64,000 nt of DNA, taken from Verrucomicrobiales bacterium. Lineage in GTDB: Bacteria; Verrucomicrobiota; Verrucomicrobiia; Limisphaerales; UBA9464. Numbering within the stretch: the stretch's first letter is position 1; the number at the start of each line of letters is the position of its first letter. Location: contig JAIYBC010000025.1 of NCBI GenBank assembly GCA_027488845.1, forward strand, positions 124,001-188,000, in the 5' to 3' direction. Positions 44,694 to 54,893 of this stretch are shown one piece after another. Both the position numbers and the translations under genes were made by a program. The notes under the pieces are model-generated. The model saw only the letters and a list, made by a program, of their open reading frames with translations, searched no databases and was not told the DNA's origin.

Positions 44694-46436
44694 ATGCGCT
44701 TCGTTTTCTCCTCCACCATTCTATCGGCTTTGTCCTTGGCGGGATACGGACTGCTGGGGGCGGCTCCGTTGGATTGCCGGGTCACCTGGGTCGGCAACTC
44801 GTTCGGCGGGGCCTCGAACCGCTGGGTCCAGAACTTCTTCATCCACACCGCGGTTCAGCCGGACGGCACGGTGAACACCTGGAGCCACTGGGACGAAGGC
44901 GGACGGAAGTTCGGCGTGTACCGCGACGGCGACGTCGTTGGTAACACGAACGTGAATCCCAACAGCCTCGAGACCCGGGACCGCGCCGGACGGCTCTGGA
45001 CGCTGGAAGTGCGGTACACGGATCCGAAGCACCAGGAGTGGGAATTCGAACCGGTCGGCATCCGGTGTGACGGCAAGACGGTGACCTTCCCGGAGCTGCA
45101 TCAGCCGACGGCCTTGGCGATGGCGAACGACGGTTCGCTGATGGTGGCCGACTCCGGCACCGGGCCGCGCCAGCAGGTGCTCTTCTACGATGTCGCCGAC
45201 GCGACGCGGCCGCGTCTGGTGAAGGCCTTCGGCGAACGCGGCGGCATCGGTGCGGGCAAACCGGGCGAGATCACGCCGACGAAGTTCTGGGGGATCCGGG
45301 GCTTGGGCATGGATGCCGCGGGCAACCTCTATGTGGCCCAGAGCGAGCAGGGATCGGTGCTGCGGAGCTTCGATCCCGAGGGGCGTCTGCGCTGGGAACT
45401 GCATGGGGAGTTCTTCTGCGACGTCGCGGTGCCCGATCCCTCGGACGACGGCGCCACGTTCTGGGGGATCCAGGAGCGGTACGCGATGGATTGGAGGAAG
45501 CCGCCCGGAAAGGACTCGCGGTGGACCGGATACACCCTGCATCGGAACCGGTATCCGAACGATCCGCGCGGGCTGATGCACGTGAAGCAGCAGGGAGAAC
45601 ACGGGCTGACGTCGCCGCAGGTGGTGGTGCTGGGCGGAAGGCGGCTGCTGTTCGTGGGCGGCATGTTCGCGAGCAACTTCATCAACATCTTCCGCTTCGA
45701 CGGGGACATCGCGGTGCCGTCGGGCCTGGTGCTGCAATGGGGCCACGGGCTGTACAACACGGACCTGAAGTGGCCGCCGCACAAACCGGAGGGCGTGTCG
45801 TTGTGGCGGGACCGGAACGGCGACGGCGACTACCAGGCCGACGAGTTCGAAGCGAACACCCCGCGCGTGAAGCCGGGGCCGTTCCATGTCGACGGGCGGG
45901 GCAACATCTGGATGGCCTACGGGTTTTTCCGATACGACTTCCAGGGTTTCGACGCCCACGGCAACCCCATCTACTCGGCGGACAAGACGACGGTGTTGGA
46001 GAAGCCCGAGGGCGTCGGGACGGTGGCCCGGGTGGTGTACCTCGATGCGAGCGACACGCTGGTCGTGGCCGAGGAGGGATCCGACATGCGGCACATCGGA
46101 AGGGTGCACGTCTGCCGCGGCTACATGGCGGGAAACCGGAAGACCGTCTCGTTCCTTCCGGGCGCCGGGAAGGAGGCGGCCTGTGTCGCGGCGGCCGGGG
46201 ACCACGTGTTCACGGGGGGCTGGAAGGAACGTGGGCGGGTCTGGGTGAACCGGATGTCGGACGGGGCGGAGGTGGGAACCTTCGAACCGGGACCGACGGT
46301 GGGCGGCGTGGACAACACGGGCTGGATCGACCTGCTGACCGGGATCCACGCGCATCGGCGTGCGGACGGCGAGTACCTCGTGTCGGTGGAGGAGAACTAC
46401 AAGGCCAAGTGCCTCATCTACCGCTGGCGTCCTTAG
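44694..46436 (+). CDS. Secreted beta-propeller protein, paralogue of 10102-12189
   Basis: 580 residues from ATG 44694. Signal peptide MRFVFSSTILSALSLAGYGLLGAA. Blade motifs include TALAMANDGSLMVADSGTGPRQQVLFYDV, GLGMDAAGNLYVAQSEQGSVLRSFDPEGRLRWEL, a WRDRNGDGDYQADEFE EF-hand-like Ca-binding loop, and a final AHRRADGEYLVSVEENYKAKCLIYRWRP. The FGERGGIGAGKPGEITPTKFWGI block identifies the paralogy with the apiose-operon gene. No catalytic residues recognised. It faces away from the metal operon and may share its regulatory gap. Confidence 0.78.
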   Translation: MRFVFSSTILSALSLAGYGLLGAAPLDCRVTWVGNSFGGASNRWVQNFFIHTAVQPDGTVNTWSHWDEGGRKFGVYRDGDVVGNTNVNPNSLETRDRAGRLWTLEVRYTDPKHQEWEFEPVGIRCDGKTVTFPELHQPTALAMANDGSLMVADSGTGPRQQVLFYDVADATRPRLVKAFGERGGIGAGKPGEITPTKFWGIRGLGMDAAGNLYVAQSEQGSVLRSFDPEGRLRWELHGEFFCDVAVPDPSDDGATFWGIQERYAMDWRKPPGKDSRWTGYTLHRNRYPNDPRGLMHVKQQGEHGLTSPQVVVLGGRRLLFVGGMFASNFINIFRFDGDIAVPSGLVLQWGHGLYNTDLKWPPHKPEGVSLWRDRNGDGDYQADEFEANTPRVKPGPFHVDGRGNIWMAYGFFRYDFQGFDAHGNPIYSADKTTVLEKPEGVGTVARVVYLDASDTLVVAEEGSDMRHIGRVHVCRGYMAGNRKTVSFLPGAGKEAACVAAAGDHVFTGGWKERGRVWVNRMSDGAEVGTFEPGPTVGGVDNTGWIDLLTGIHAHRRADGEYLVSVEENYKAKCLIYRWRP

Positions 46437-46443
46437 CCAAAGC

Positions 46444-46611
46444 GATGCGGAAGGGATTGGCACGCGAAGCCGCAAAGCCGCTGGGGAGCAAGCAAGAACG
46501 GCCAAAGTCCCGAAGCGGAACCGCAAACCGAACGGCGATCGCAATCTCGGTCCCGGATCGGGCACCCCGTTTGGCGTCTTGGCGTTCTTGCGTGAGGTCG
46601 GTCTTTGCTCC
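46444..46611. repeat. Dispersed inverted repeat with GGGATYGGCACGC core
   Basis: Left side GCGATGCGGAAGGGATTGGC (46442-46461), then ACGCGAAGCCGCAAAGCC. Right side GGCGTCTTGGCGTTCTTGCG (46573-46592), then TGAGGTCGGTCTTTGCTCC. The left core matches the copies at 1741 and 6990 (reverse). It fills most of the 212-base gap to the prepilin-like gene. Confidence 0.68.
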
Positions 46612-46648
46612 TAATGAACCGTCCCGGCTCAGCACCTGAAACCGGCAG

Positions 46649-47368
46649 TCACTGGAGGCCGGCGGCGATGTTCATGCCACCGGGGCCGGAGGTGTTGTCG
46701 GTGGGGAACCAGAAGCGCTTCTTCCTCTCCACGGCGAGGCTCTGCTTCGCGTTCAGCCGTTCGACATGGCCATCGGTCATGAGGTCGTGTCCACGGCCGT
46801 TGTGGCGGATCGAGAGGGTGCGGCTGCCGAAGGTGGGACCGGCCTGGCCGGAGTAGTCGTTGGTGGCCATGACGGCCTCCATGAGGAGCATCGTCTCCGA
46901 CGGTGCGATGAAGGTGCCCATCTCCTCCTCGTGGCAGAGGCCGCAGTTCATGGCGTAGCTGTAGTCACGCCGCGCGTTCCTAGAGCCGCCGGGACGACCG
47001 CCGGTGTTGGGAACCGCGATGCGCTTGCGGGCCGCCATCTCGGCTTCGTCGGTGGGACACAGGAACGTCTTCTTGGCGCCGACGAACGGGAAGAGGCGGC
47101 CGGTGGTGAGGTCGCCGGTGCGGACACAGAGCCAGTTGCGGAACGAGGGAAGGCGGCCGCGATGGTCGTTGGCGTACAGGAGCGAGCCGAGGCCGAGCTG
47201 CTTGAGGTTGTTGTTGCAGGCCGCGGCCCGGGCGGTCTCGCGGGCCTTGCCCAGCGTGGGAAGGAGCAGGCCGGCGAGAATCGCGATGATGGCGATGACC
47301 ACCAGCAGTTCGATCAGCGTGAAGGCCCGTATACGGGAGGGGCTCCGGATGATCTGGGTGGCGGGCAT
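46649..47368 (-). CDS. Prepilin-like protein (N-terminal methylation site, H-x9-DG type)
   Basis: 239 residues. After a 15-residue basic leader, the type IV prepilin sequence starts at Phe16: [20 protein letters not shown] with Glu at +5, followed by [39 protein letters not shown]. That helix plus CNNNLKQLG block is the pattern greatly expanded in Verrucomicrobia, Lentisphaerae and Planctomycetes. The C-terminal region has the H-x9-DG-like element [20 protein letters not shown]. Processed by prepilin peptidase and probably exposed at the surface; it is a pseudopilin-like scaffold rather than proven pilus subunit. Confidence 0.92.
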   Translation of the reverse strand: MPATQIIRSPSRIRAFTLIELLVVIAIIAILAGLLLPTLGKARETARAAACNNNLKQLGLGSLLYANDHRGRLPSFRNWLCVRTGDLTTGRLFPFVGAKKTFLCPTDEAEMAARKRIAVPNTGGRPGGSRNARRDYSYAMNCGLCHEEEMGTFIAPSETMLLMEAVMATNDYSGQAGPTFGSRTLSIRHNGRGHDLMTDGHVERLNAKQSLAVERKKRFWFPTDNTSGPGGMNIAAGLQ

Positions 47369-47489
47369 CTTGTCGGGGATCCGACAACCGTCTATGCCGG
47401 TGATGGGAACGGGGCAAGGAGAGAACCGGAAAGGGAACCGGATGCCCGAAAGGTGTTGGGAGGATGGATGCGATCACCCGCGGCCGGGC

Positions 47490-47660
47490 GCCCTCGGCTA
47501 CGGACTAACGGACACGGACAAGACGCGGATCCTCCGTGTCTCCGTGGCGGATCAGGCAGAGTTTCAAGTTTTCAGTTTTCAGCTGGGGAATATGGGAATG
47601 GGGCGGCGATGTCCGCGGCCTGGCGGCTACGGACAACGGACCACTGGCCACGGACGAAAC
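47490..47660. repeat. Dispersed repeat, two CACGGAC-type tracts
   Basis: In the 313-base gap 47369-47681. CTCGGCTACGGACTAACGGA-CACGGAC at ~47493-47519 faces CCTCCGTGTCTCCGTGG (47531-47547). A second tract GGCTACGGACAACGGACCAC-TGGCCACGGAC lies at ~47622-47652. Same unit as at 25332 and 903. Nothing else recognised in this gap. Confidence 0.5.
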
Positions 47661-47681
47661 GCCGCTTCTCCCTGGGCCAGC

Positions 47682-50600
47682 TCAGCGAATGCGGCGGCGG
47701 ATGGCCCAGAAGAGGAGACCGAGGCCGGCAAGGCCGGCCCATTCGGCGGGCTCGGGCACGGGCGTGAATCCGGAGTAGGCCAACAACAGGGAGTCTCCGG
47801 CCTGGGTCACGAACCAAAGGCCGTCATGGGCGTTGGAGAATCCGGCGAGATCGATCTGGAAGGCGTCGGGATTGAAGCCGGTGATGCCGCCAGTGGCGTT
47901 CACCAAGGTCCAGTAGAAGGTGTCGCCGGTGGTGAAGTTCGAGGCGTTGCCGGCGACGTTGCCGGCGGCGAGGGAGGTGACCTGGACCTGGAACGGGGAG
48001 ATGTCGGTCGCGGTGATGGACAGCGTGCCGTTGACCTGGAGGAGGTCCCATCCGGTTCCCGCGGTGGCCGTGGCGTCGCGGAGGTTGAAGTCGAGGATGC
48101 CACCGGTGCCGAAGGTCGTGTTGCCGACGGAGAGCGTCGAGGCGCCAAGGGTGAGTCCCGGGGAGACGACGCCACCGGACTGGATGGCGACGGAGCCGGA
48201 GTGGCTGCCGTTGCCGGCGAGGGTGCCACCGGACTGCACCGTGACGGCGCTGGTGCCGAGGGCGCTGCCGGAAAGGTTGGCGAGCACCATGGCACCGCCT
48301 CCGATCACCGTGGCGCCGGAGAAGGTGTTGGCGGCGCTCACCGTGAGGCGGCCGGGGCCGTTGAACTGGATGCCACCGGCACCCGCGATGGTGCCCGCGG
48401 CGGTGGAATCGGAAGCCTGGTTGAGAGTGAGCGTGTGTCCGCCGGCGAGGTTCAGCGTGGTGCCGCCGGCGCTGGTCAAGCCGGAGAGCGTCTGGGCGGT
48501 GGCGTTCAGGGTCGCCGTACCGCCGTTCAGGGTGAGTGTGCCGCTGGACAACCTGCCGGAGCCGGACGTGGAGACGGTGCCGGCGTCGATGGTGGTGGAA
48601 CCGGTCCCGGTGTTCGCACCGGTCAGCGACAGCGTTCCGGCCCCGGCCTTGGTGAGGTTCCCGGAGCCGCTCACCCCACCGTTCCAGGTGGAGTTGAACG
48701 CACCGGTGTCGATGGTGCCTCCGGAGCCGCCGAGGACAAGGGCGCGGCTGGTGGTGATCCCGGCGGAGGTGGCGAGCGTGCCGCCGTTGAGGGTCAGTGC
48801 ACCTCCGGAGCCGCCAAGGCCGGCGTCCGATCCGACCGACAAGGTGCCACCCAACACGCTCGCGCCGCCGGTGAAGGTGTTCACCCCCGCCAAGGCGAGC
48901 GTGCCGGAGCCCGACTTGACCAGCGCTCCGGTGCCGGCGAGCACGGAGGAGAGCGTGGAGGAACCCGACTGGTCGGCGGTCAGCACGTGGCCGGAGCCGA
49001 GGGTGATGGTGCCGGAGGTGCCGGCGAGCTGGGAGACGGTCTGGGAGACCTGGTTGAGGTTGAGCGCACCGCCGTTGACGGTGAGGGAACCGGTGCCGAT
49101 CCGACCGGAGCCGTTGACGGTGAGCGTGCCGGCGGAGAGCAGGGTGCCGCCGGTCCAGGTGTTCGCCCCGGTGAGCGTCAGGGTTCCGGTGCCCGACTTG
49201 GTGAGCGTACCGGCACCGCTGACGACCCCGCTCCACGTCGAATTGAAGGTCCCGGCGTTGAAGGTGCCGCCGGAGGCACCCAGGACGAGGGAGCGGGCGG
49301 AGGCCGTGGCGGCGGTGGTGAGCAGGGAGCCGCCGTCCAGGGTCAGCGTCGAGGCGACGTTCCCGAGCTGGTTGTCGTTGCCGTAGGAGATGGTGCCCGC
49401 GGAGATCGTCAGTCCGCCGGTGAAGGTGTTCACGCCACCGAGGGTGAGCGTCCCCACACCCGACTTGATCCAGCCACCGCTGCCGGCGATCACGCCGGAG
49501 ACGGCGGTGGAGGAGGCGGTGTTGACGGTGAGCGTGTGTCCGGCGCCGAGGGTCAGCGTGGTGCCGCCGGAGGTGGTGAGGCCGGAGACGGCCTGGGCGG
49601 CGTTGTTCAGGTTGACCGAGCCCGAGGAGAGCGTGAGGGCGCCGGTGCCGAGGCTGGCGCCGCTGGCGACCGTCAGGTTGCCGCCGCCGACCGTGGTGCC
49701 GCCGGTGAGCGAGTTGGCGGTGCCCAAGGTCAGGGTCCCGGAACCGGACTTGGTCAGGAGACCCGAGCCGGACACGGCGCCGTTGAGGGCGACGTTGCCG
49801 GAACCGGTGACGGTCAGGGCGTTGGCGGCGGCCGTGAGGTTGCCGGAGAGGGTGAGGGTTCCGGAGGAGGAACCGACCGTGGTGGCGCCCGCCAGGGTGA
49901 TGTTTCCGGAGTGGCTGTTGTTGCCGCTGACATTGCGCAGGGCGCCGGCGGAACCGACACCGACACCGTTCAGGGAAAGGGCCTCGGCGCCGAGGGCGAC
50001 GTTGCCTTGGAGACCCAGCGTCGCGCCGCTGGAGACCGAGGTGCCGGCGGAGGTCGTGCCGAGGGCCTCCGCGGAGGCGGCGATGAGCGTCCCCGCGGCG
50101 ACGATGTTCGTCGCGGTGTGGGTGTTGGCGCCGGAAAGGACCAGGGTGCCGTTGCCGGACTTGACCAGGTTGCCGGAGCCGGAGATCCCGCCGTTCCAAG
50201 TGGAGGTGCCGGTGGCGAAGTTCAGCGTGCCGCCCGCGGTCCCGAGGGTGATCGACCGGGCCGAGGTGACGGCGGCGCTGGCCAGCAGCGTTCCGGAATT
50301 CAGGGTCACACCGCCACCGAGGGCGCCGAGGCGATCGTCGTTGGCGAAGGAGACCGTGCCGCCGCCGATGGCGAGGCCGCCGGAGAAGGAGTTGGCCGTG
50401 CCGAGGGTGAGGGTGCCGGTGCCGGTCTTGGTGAGGGCGCCAACACCGCCGATGGCGCCGTTCCAGGTCGAATTCACCGTGCCGGCGCCGAAGGTTCCGC
50501 CGGAAGCCCCGAGGGTCATGGTCCGGGTCGAGGTGATCCCGGAGGAGGTGGCCAGCGTGCCGCCATTGAGCGTGATGCCGACGCCGGAGGCCCCAAGGCG

Positions 50601-53600
50601 GTTGTCGTTGGCGATGGAGACGCTGCCGGCGTTGATGGTGAGGCCGCCGGTGAATCCGTTGACACCGGAAAGGGTCAGCGTCGCGGCGCCCGTCTTCACC
50701 ACGGCGCCATCGCCGTTGATAGAACCGGTGGCGGTGGTGTTGCCCGAGTTGGTGACCGTGAGGGTCGTGCCGGCGGCCAGGTTGAGCGTCGTGCCCGAGC
50801 TGGTGGTGAGACCGTTCACGGTCTGGGCCGTGTTGTTCAGGTTCACCGTTCCGGAGGAGATGGTGAGCAGGCCCGTTCCGAGACCGGAACCGAGGGAGAC
50901 GTCGACCGCTCCACCGGAAACCGTGGTGGCGCCGGTTCGGGTGTTGGCACCGGAGAGGGTGAGCGTGCCCGTGCCGGATTTGGTCAGGGTCCCACTGCCG
51001 CTGACCACGCCGGACAGCGCCACTTGGCCGGCACCGAGGACGGCCAGCGCGCGGGTTCCGCCGGCAATCGCACCGGACAGCGTCAGCGTCCCGGAGGCGG
51101 AACCGAGGCTGGTGTCGCCGGCGAGGGTGACGTTGCCGGCGACAGAATTGTCGCCGGACGCATTGCGGAGGGCGCCCGTGGAGCCGACTCCGGTGCCGCT
51201 CAGGGAAAGGTTCTCGGCCCCGATGGCGATGCCGCCGGTCAGTTCCAAGGCCGCTCCACTGGCGACGGTCGTGCCGGCGGCGGTGGATCCCAGCGCCGAG
51301 GCGTTGGAGACGCTGAGCACGCCGGCCGAGACGGTGGTGGCGCCCGAATAGGTGTTGGCACCGGAGACCGAGAGCGTGCCCGTGCCCGACTTGGTCAGCT
51401 GGCCGGCCCCGGCGATCACGCCGGACCAGGTGGAGTTGAAGGCACCTGAATTGAAGGTGCCGCCGCCGGTTCCGAGGGTGAGTCCACGGGCGGTGACGAT
51501 CGCCGCGGTGGTCAACATCGAGCCACCGCCACTGAGGGAAACCGTGTTCGAGAGGTCGCCCAACGCGGTGTCGGCGCCCAGGGAAACGGTGCCGGCGGTG
51601 ATGGAGAGGGAACCGGTCCAGGTGTTCACCCCACCCAAGGTCAACGTCCCGGAACCGGCCTTCGTCAGGGTGCCGGAGCCGGAGACGATCCCGTTCCACG
51701 CGGAGGTGCCGGTGGCGAGGTTCAACGTGCCGCCGGAACCGGAAAGGAACAGTGACCGGGCCGAGGTGATCGCGGCGCTCGCGAGGAGGGAGCCGCCGTT
51801 GAGGGTCACCCCGCCGGACACGTTGCCGAGCCGGTTGTCATTGGCGATGGAGACCGTGCCGGCGCTGATGGTGAGGCCGCCGGAGAAGGTGTTCACCCCG
51901 CCGAGCGTCAGGGTGCCCGTGCCCGTCTTGGTCAGGCCGCCGACACCGCCGACGACACCGTTCCAAGTCGAACTCTGGGTGCCTGCGGCGAAGGTGCCAC
52001 CGGAAGCGCCGAGCGTCAGGGTCCGCGACGAGGTGATTCCCGACGAGGTGGCCAAGCTGCCGCCGTCGAGGACAATCCCGACTCCGCTGGATCCCAGCTG
52101 GTTGTCGTTGGAGACGGAAACGGCGCCGCCCTGGACGCTGAGTCCACCCGAGAAGCTGTTGGCCGCCCCGAGCGTCAGCGTCCCGGAACCCGTCTTGACC
52201 AGCGAACCGGAGCCGGTGACGGCCCCGGAGACGGTGGTGTTGGCGCTGGAATTGACGGTCAGCACATGGCCGGTGCCGAGTCCGAGGGTCGTGCCGGAGG
52301 AGGTGGCGAGACTGGAGACGGTCTGGGTGGCGTTGCTGAACGACAGGGTGCCAGCGCCGACGGAAAGGGGACCCGCCCAGGTGTTGGCGCCGGAAAGAGT
52401 GACCGCGCCGGCACCGACCTTGGTGAGCGTGGCCGAACCGCTCAGGGCGCCGGAAAGGGTGAGCGTTCCCGCAACGGACCCGATGGAGGAGGCGGCGGCC
52501 AAGCTGACCGGACCGGCGAGGGAGTTGTTGCCCGAGGTGTTGCGAAGCGCGCCCGTGGAGCTGACGCCGGCACCGCTGATGGTGACCGGTTCGGCCCCGA
52601 TCGCGATGCCTCCGCTGAGCGTGAGGGTGGCGCCGTTGCTGACGATCGTGCCGCCCAGGGTGGAACCGAGAGCGGTCGCGGAGGCGGCCTGGAGGTACCC
52701 CGCTCCCACGCGCAGTTCGCCATCGAAGGTGTTGGGCCCGCTGAGCGTGAGGGTACCGGCGCCGAGCTTGGTCAGCGGACCGGATCCGGAGACGGCTCCG
52801 GACCAGGTCGAGTTGAAGTTGCCGGCGTTGAAGGTACCGCCTGCGGCACCGAGCACCATCGAGCGGGTGGAAGTGATCCCGGCGCTGGTGAGCAGCGTCC
52901 CACCATCGAGGGTGAGTGCACCGGCGGTGTTGCCGAGCCGGTTGTCGTTCCCGATCGAGACCGTTCCACCGAGGATGGTGAGTCCGCCACCGAAGGTGTT
53001 CACGCCGCCCAGGGTCAGCGTGCCCGTGCCGGTCTTGGTCAGCGAACCCGAGCCGCTGATCACGCCGTTCCAGGTGGAACTCTGCGTCCCGGCCGCGAAG
53101 GTTCCGCCGGAGGCCCCGAGCACCATCGAGCGGGCGGAAGTGAAACCGGTGGTCGTCGAAAGACTGCCGCCGTCGAGGGTGAGCGGGCCGGCGACGTTTC
53201 CGAGCCGGGCGTCGCTGGAGACGGCGACCGTGCCACCGTTGACGGTGATGCCGCCGGTCAGGGTGTTGTTGGCACCGAGGGTCAACGTGCCGGTTCCTTG
53301 CTTCACCAGGCTGCCGTTGCCGGCGAGCAGCGCGCCCAACGTGGTGTTGGTCCCGTTCTGGTTGACGGTGAGGGCGGTGCCGTTGGTGAGGTTGAGCGTG
53401 CCGCCGGTGCCTTGGAGTTGGCTGACGGTCTGTGCGCCGTTGTAGAGGACGACCGTGCCGCCGTTGACCGCCAGCGTGCCGGTGCCGATGGCGCTGCCGT
53501 TGGTGGCCACCAGTGTTCCTTGGGAGGCGGTGGTTCCGCCGGTCCAGGTATTGGCGCCACCCAACACGAGGCTGCCGGTACCGGTCTTCGTGAGCGTGCC

Positions 53601-54893
53601 GGTGCCGCCGATGACGCCACCCCAGGTCGAGACAAAGTTGCCGGTGTTGAAGGTGCCGCCGGAGGCGCCAAGGGTGAGGCCCCGCAGGGAATTGACCCCG
53701 GCGGAAGTGGTCACCGTTCCGCCGTTCAGGGTCAACGTCCCGGCCACGTCACCCAAGGCGGAATCGGTGCCGATCGCCACGGTGCCGGCATTGATCGAAA
53801 GTCCGCCGGTCCAGGTGTTCACCCCCGTCAGGCTGAGCGTTCCCGTTCCAAGCTTGGTCAACTGGCCGGTGCCGGAAATGACCCCGGACCACGTGGCCGT
53901 CCGCGAGCCGGTGTCCAACGTGCCGCCGCCGCCCTGCACCGCAATCCCTCGGGCGCTGTTGAAGTTGGCGGACCAGAACAACCGGCCACCGTTGAAGGTC
54001 AGGCCGCCTGCGGCGTTGCCGAAGCGGGAATCGGCGCCGACGGAGAGCGTTCCCTGGTTCAGGAACACCCCCCCGCTGAAGGTGTTGGCACCGCCGAGCG
54101 CCAGGGTTCCGGCCCCTTCCTTGGTGAGGGAACCGGTGCCGCCGATCACCCCGCTCAACGTCAGGGTCGTCGCCGATTCGCTCACGTCGAAGATCCCGCC
54201 ACCCGCTCCGAGCGAGAAGAGCCGGGACGACGCATCGTTGCCGCCCGAAAAGCGGAAACGTCCGCCGCCATTGATCGTTGTGGTCAACGCACCGCCGCCC
54301 AGTCCGCTCGCGGTGTTGGCGTTGGCCACGTCGTAGGCGGTGTAGTTGCCGCCGGAGATCGTGACGCCTCCCGTGAAGGTGTTGAGACCGGTGGCGATGA
54401 AGTTGCCGGTCACGTTGAGCGATCCCGCCCCGGAGATGACGCCGCTGATGGTGGTGCTTCCGGCACCGGCGATGTTGAGGGCGGATCCGATCGACACCGG
54501 ACCGGTGAGATTCAGGTTCCCGACTGCGGCGTTCAGTGTGGCCCCACCGGCGGCCAGTCCCACACCAAGGGTCTGCGTCTCCGCCGAGTTGTTCTGCAAC
54601 GTGCCCGTCAGCGTGAGCGAATTGCCCGAGACGTTGAACGCGCCCGCACCGGCATCGAAGGTGATGCCTCCCACCGAGAGACCCACCGCGTTGTTCTGGT
54701 TGGTCGTCTGGACCGACCCGGTAAAAAGGAGGAGGTCACCGGCGACCGGGTAAACATCCCAGTTCCCGGAGGTGCTCCAAAGAGCATCACCTCCAAGTCC
54801 CTGCCATGTGGACGTCGCACCGGACAGCGGGAGAAACCCGCTGACAGCCAGTGCTATTCCATTGATGGCGTTCCATTTGCCTTTGAAAGGCAT
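47682..54893 (-). CDS. Giant PEP-CTERM protein with 22 autotransporter-associated beta-strand repeats
   Basis: 2403 residues from ATG 54893 (an upstream GTG at 54950 is less likely). Signal region MPFKGKWNAINGIALAVSGFLPLSGA. The body is a run of Gly/Thr/Ser/Asn-rich repeats; I count 22 copies of the motif G-V-I-S-G-x-G-x-L-T-K-x-G-x-G-T-L-T-L, then G-x-N-T-F-S-G. They are interspersed with NDNRLGN...LTLNGGSL and ALGSTxxGTxVSSGA modules. These fold as a long right-handed beta-helix. There is no autotransporter beta-barrel; instead the C-terminus has VPEPAEW, a hydrophobic helix and RRRIR, so it is an exosortase-sorted surface fibre or adhesin. Repeats are near-identical at DNA level, prone to recombination and assembly error. 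Confidence 0.92.
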   Translation of the reverse strand: MPFKGKWNAINGIALAVSGFLPLSGATSTWQGLGGDALWSTSGNWDVYPVAGDLLLFTGSVQTTNQNNAVGLSVGGITFDAGAGAFNVSGNSLTLTGTLQNNSAETQTLGVGLAAGGATLNAAVGNLNLTGPVSIGSALNIAGAGSTTISGVISGAGSLNVTGNFIATGLNTFTGGVTISGGNYTAYDVANANTASGLGGGALTTTINGGGRFRFSGGNDASSRLFSLGAGGGIFDVSESATTLTLSGVIGGTGSLTKEGAGTLALGGANTFSGGVFLNQGTLSVGADSRFGNAAGGLTFNGGRLFWSANFNSARGIAVQGGGGTLDTGSRTATWSGVISGTGQLTKLGTGTLSLTGVNTWTGGLSINAGTVAIGTDSALGDVAGTLTLNGGTVTTSAGVNSLRGLTLGASGGTFNTGNFVSTWGGVIGGTGTLTKTGTGSLVLGGANTWTGGTTASQGTLVATNGSAIGTGTLAVNGGTVVLYNGAQTVSQLQGTGGTLNLTNGTALTVNQNGTNTTLGALLAGNGSLVKQGTGTLTLGANNTLTGGITVNGGTVAVSSDARLGNVAGPLTLDGGSLSTTTGFTSARSMVLGASGGTFAAGTQSSTWNGVISGSGSLTKTGTGTLTLGGVNTFGGGLTILGGTVSIGNDNRLGNTAGALTLDGGTLLTSAGITSTRSMVLGAAGGTFNAGNFNSTWSGAVSGSGPLTKLGAGTLTLSGPNTFDGELRVGAGYLQAASATALGSTLGGTIVSNGATLTLSGGIAIGAEPVTISGAGVSSTGALRNTSGNNSLAGPVSLAAASSIGSVAGTLTLSGALSGSATLTKVGAGAVTLSGANTWAGPLSVGAGTLSFSNATQTVSSLATSSGTTLGLGTGHVLTVNSSANTTVSGAVTGSGSLVKTGSGTLTLGAANSFSGGLSVQGGAVSVSNDNQLGSSGVGIVLDGGSLATSSGITSSRTLTLGASGGTFAAGTQSSTWNGVVGGVGGLTKTGTGTLTLGGVNTFSGGLTISAGTVSIANDNRLGNVSGGVTLNGGSLLASAAITSARSLFLSGSGGTLNLATGTSAWNGIVSGSGTLTKAGSGTLTLGGVNTWTGSLSITAGTVSLGADTALGDLSNTVSLSGGGSMLTTAAIVTARGLTLGTGGGTFNSGAFNSTWSGVIAGAGQLTKSGTGTLSVSGANTYSGATTVSAGVLSVSNASALGSTAAGTTVASGAALELTGGIAIGAENLSLSGTGVGSTGALRNASGDNSVAGNVTLAGDTSLGSASGTLTLSGAIAGGTRALAVLGAGQVALSGVVSGSGTLTKSGTGTLTLSGANTRTGATTVSGGAVDVSLGSGLGTGLLTISSGTVNLNNTAQTVNGLTTSSGTTLNLAAGTTLTVTNSGNTTATGSINGDGAVVKTGAATLTLSGVNGFTGGLTINAGSVSIANDNRLGASGVGITLNGGTLATSSGITSTRTMTLGASGGTFGAGTVNSTWNGAIGGVGALTKTGTGTLTLGTANSFSGGLAIGGGTVSFANDDRLGALGGGVTLNSGTLLASAAVTSARSITLGTAGGTLNFATGTSTWNGGISGSGNLVKSGNGTLVLSGANTHTATNIVAAGTLIAASAEALGTTSAGTSVSSGATLGLQGNVALGAEALSLNGVGVGSAGALRNVSGNNSHSGNITLAGATTVGSSSGTLTLSGNLTAAANALTVTGSGNVALNGAVSGSGLLTKSGSGTLTLGTANSLTGGTTVGGGNLTVASGASLGTGALTLSSGSVNLNNAAQAVSGLTTSGGTTLTLGAGHTLTVNTASSTAVSGVIAGSGGWIKSGVGTLTLGGVNTFTGGLTISAGTISYGNDNQLGNVASTLTLDGGSLLTTAATASARSLVLGASGGTFNAGTFNSTWSGVVSGAGTLTKSGTGTLTLTGANTWTGGTLLSAGTLTVNGSGRIGTGSLTVNGGALNLNQVSQTVSQLAGTSGTITLGSGHVLTADQSGSSTLSSVLAGTGALVKSGSGTLALAGVNTFTGGASVLGGTLSVGSDAGLGGSGGALTLNGGTLATSAGITTSRALVLGGSGGTIDTGAFNSTWNGGVSGSGNLTKAGAGTLSLTGANTGTGSTTIDAGTVSTSGSGRLSSGTLTLNGGTATLNATAQTLSGLTSAGGTTLNLAGGHTLTLNQASDSTAAGTIAGAGGIQFNGPGRLTVSAANTFSGATVIGGGAMVLANLSGSALGTSAVTVQSGGTLAGNGSHSGSVAIQSGGVVSPGLTLGASTLSVGNTTFGTGGILDFNLRDATATAGTGWDLLQVNGTLSITATDISPFQVQVTSLAAGNVAGNASNFTTGDTFYWTLVNATGGITGFNPDAFQIDLAGFSNAHDGLWFVTQAGDSLLLAYSGFTPVPEPAEWAGLAGLGLLFWAIRRRIR

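Noticed and set aside
47004-51449. Forward open frame of 1481 codons (and others on both strands up to 53445)
   Set aside because: Gly/Glu/Arg-rich or Val/Pro/Glu-rich translations of the repeated high-GC DNA; the reverse frame 54893-47682 has a signal peptide, recognisable repeats and a PEP-CTERM.
47682-54893. CRISPR or satellite array in the repetitive DNA
   Set aside because: Repeats are spaced irregularly and follow codon phase with protein motifs; they are coding, not CRISPR.
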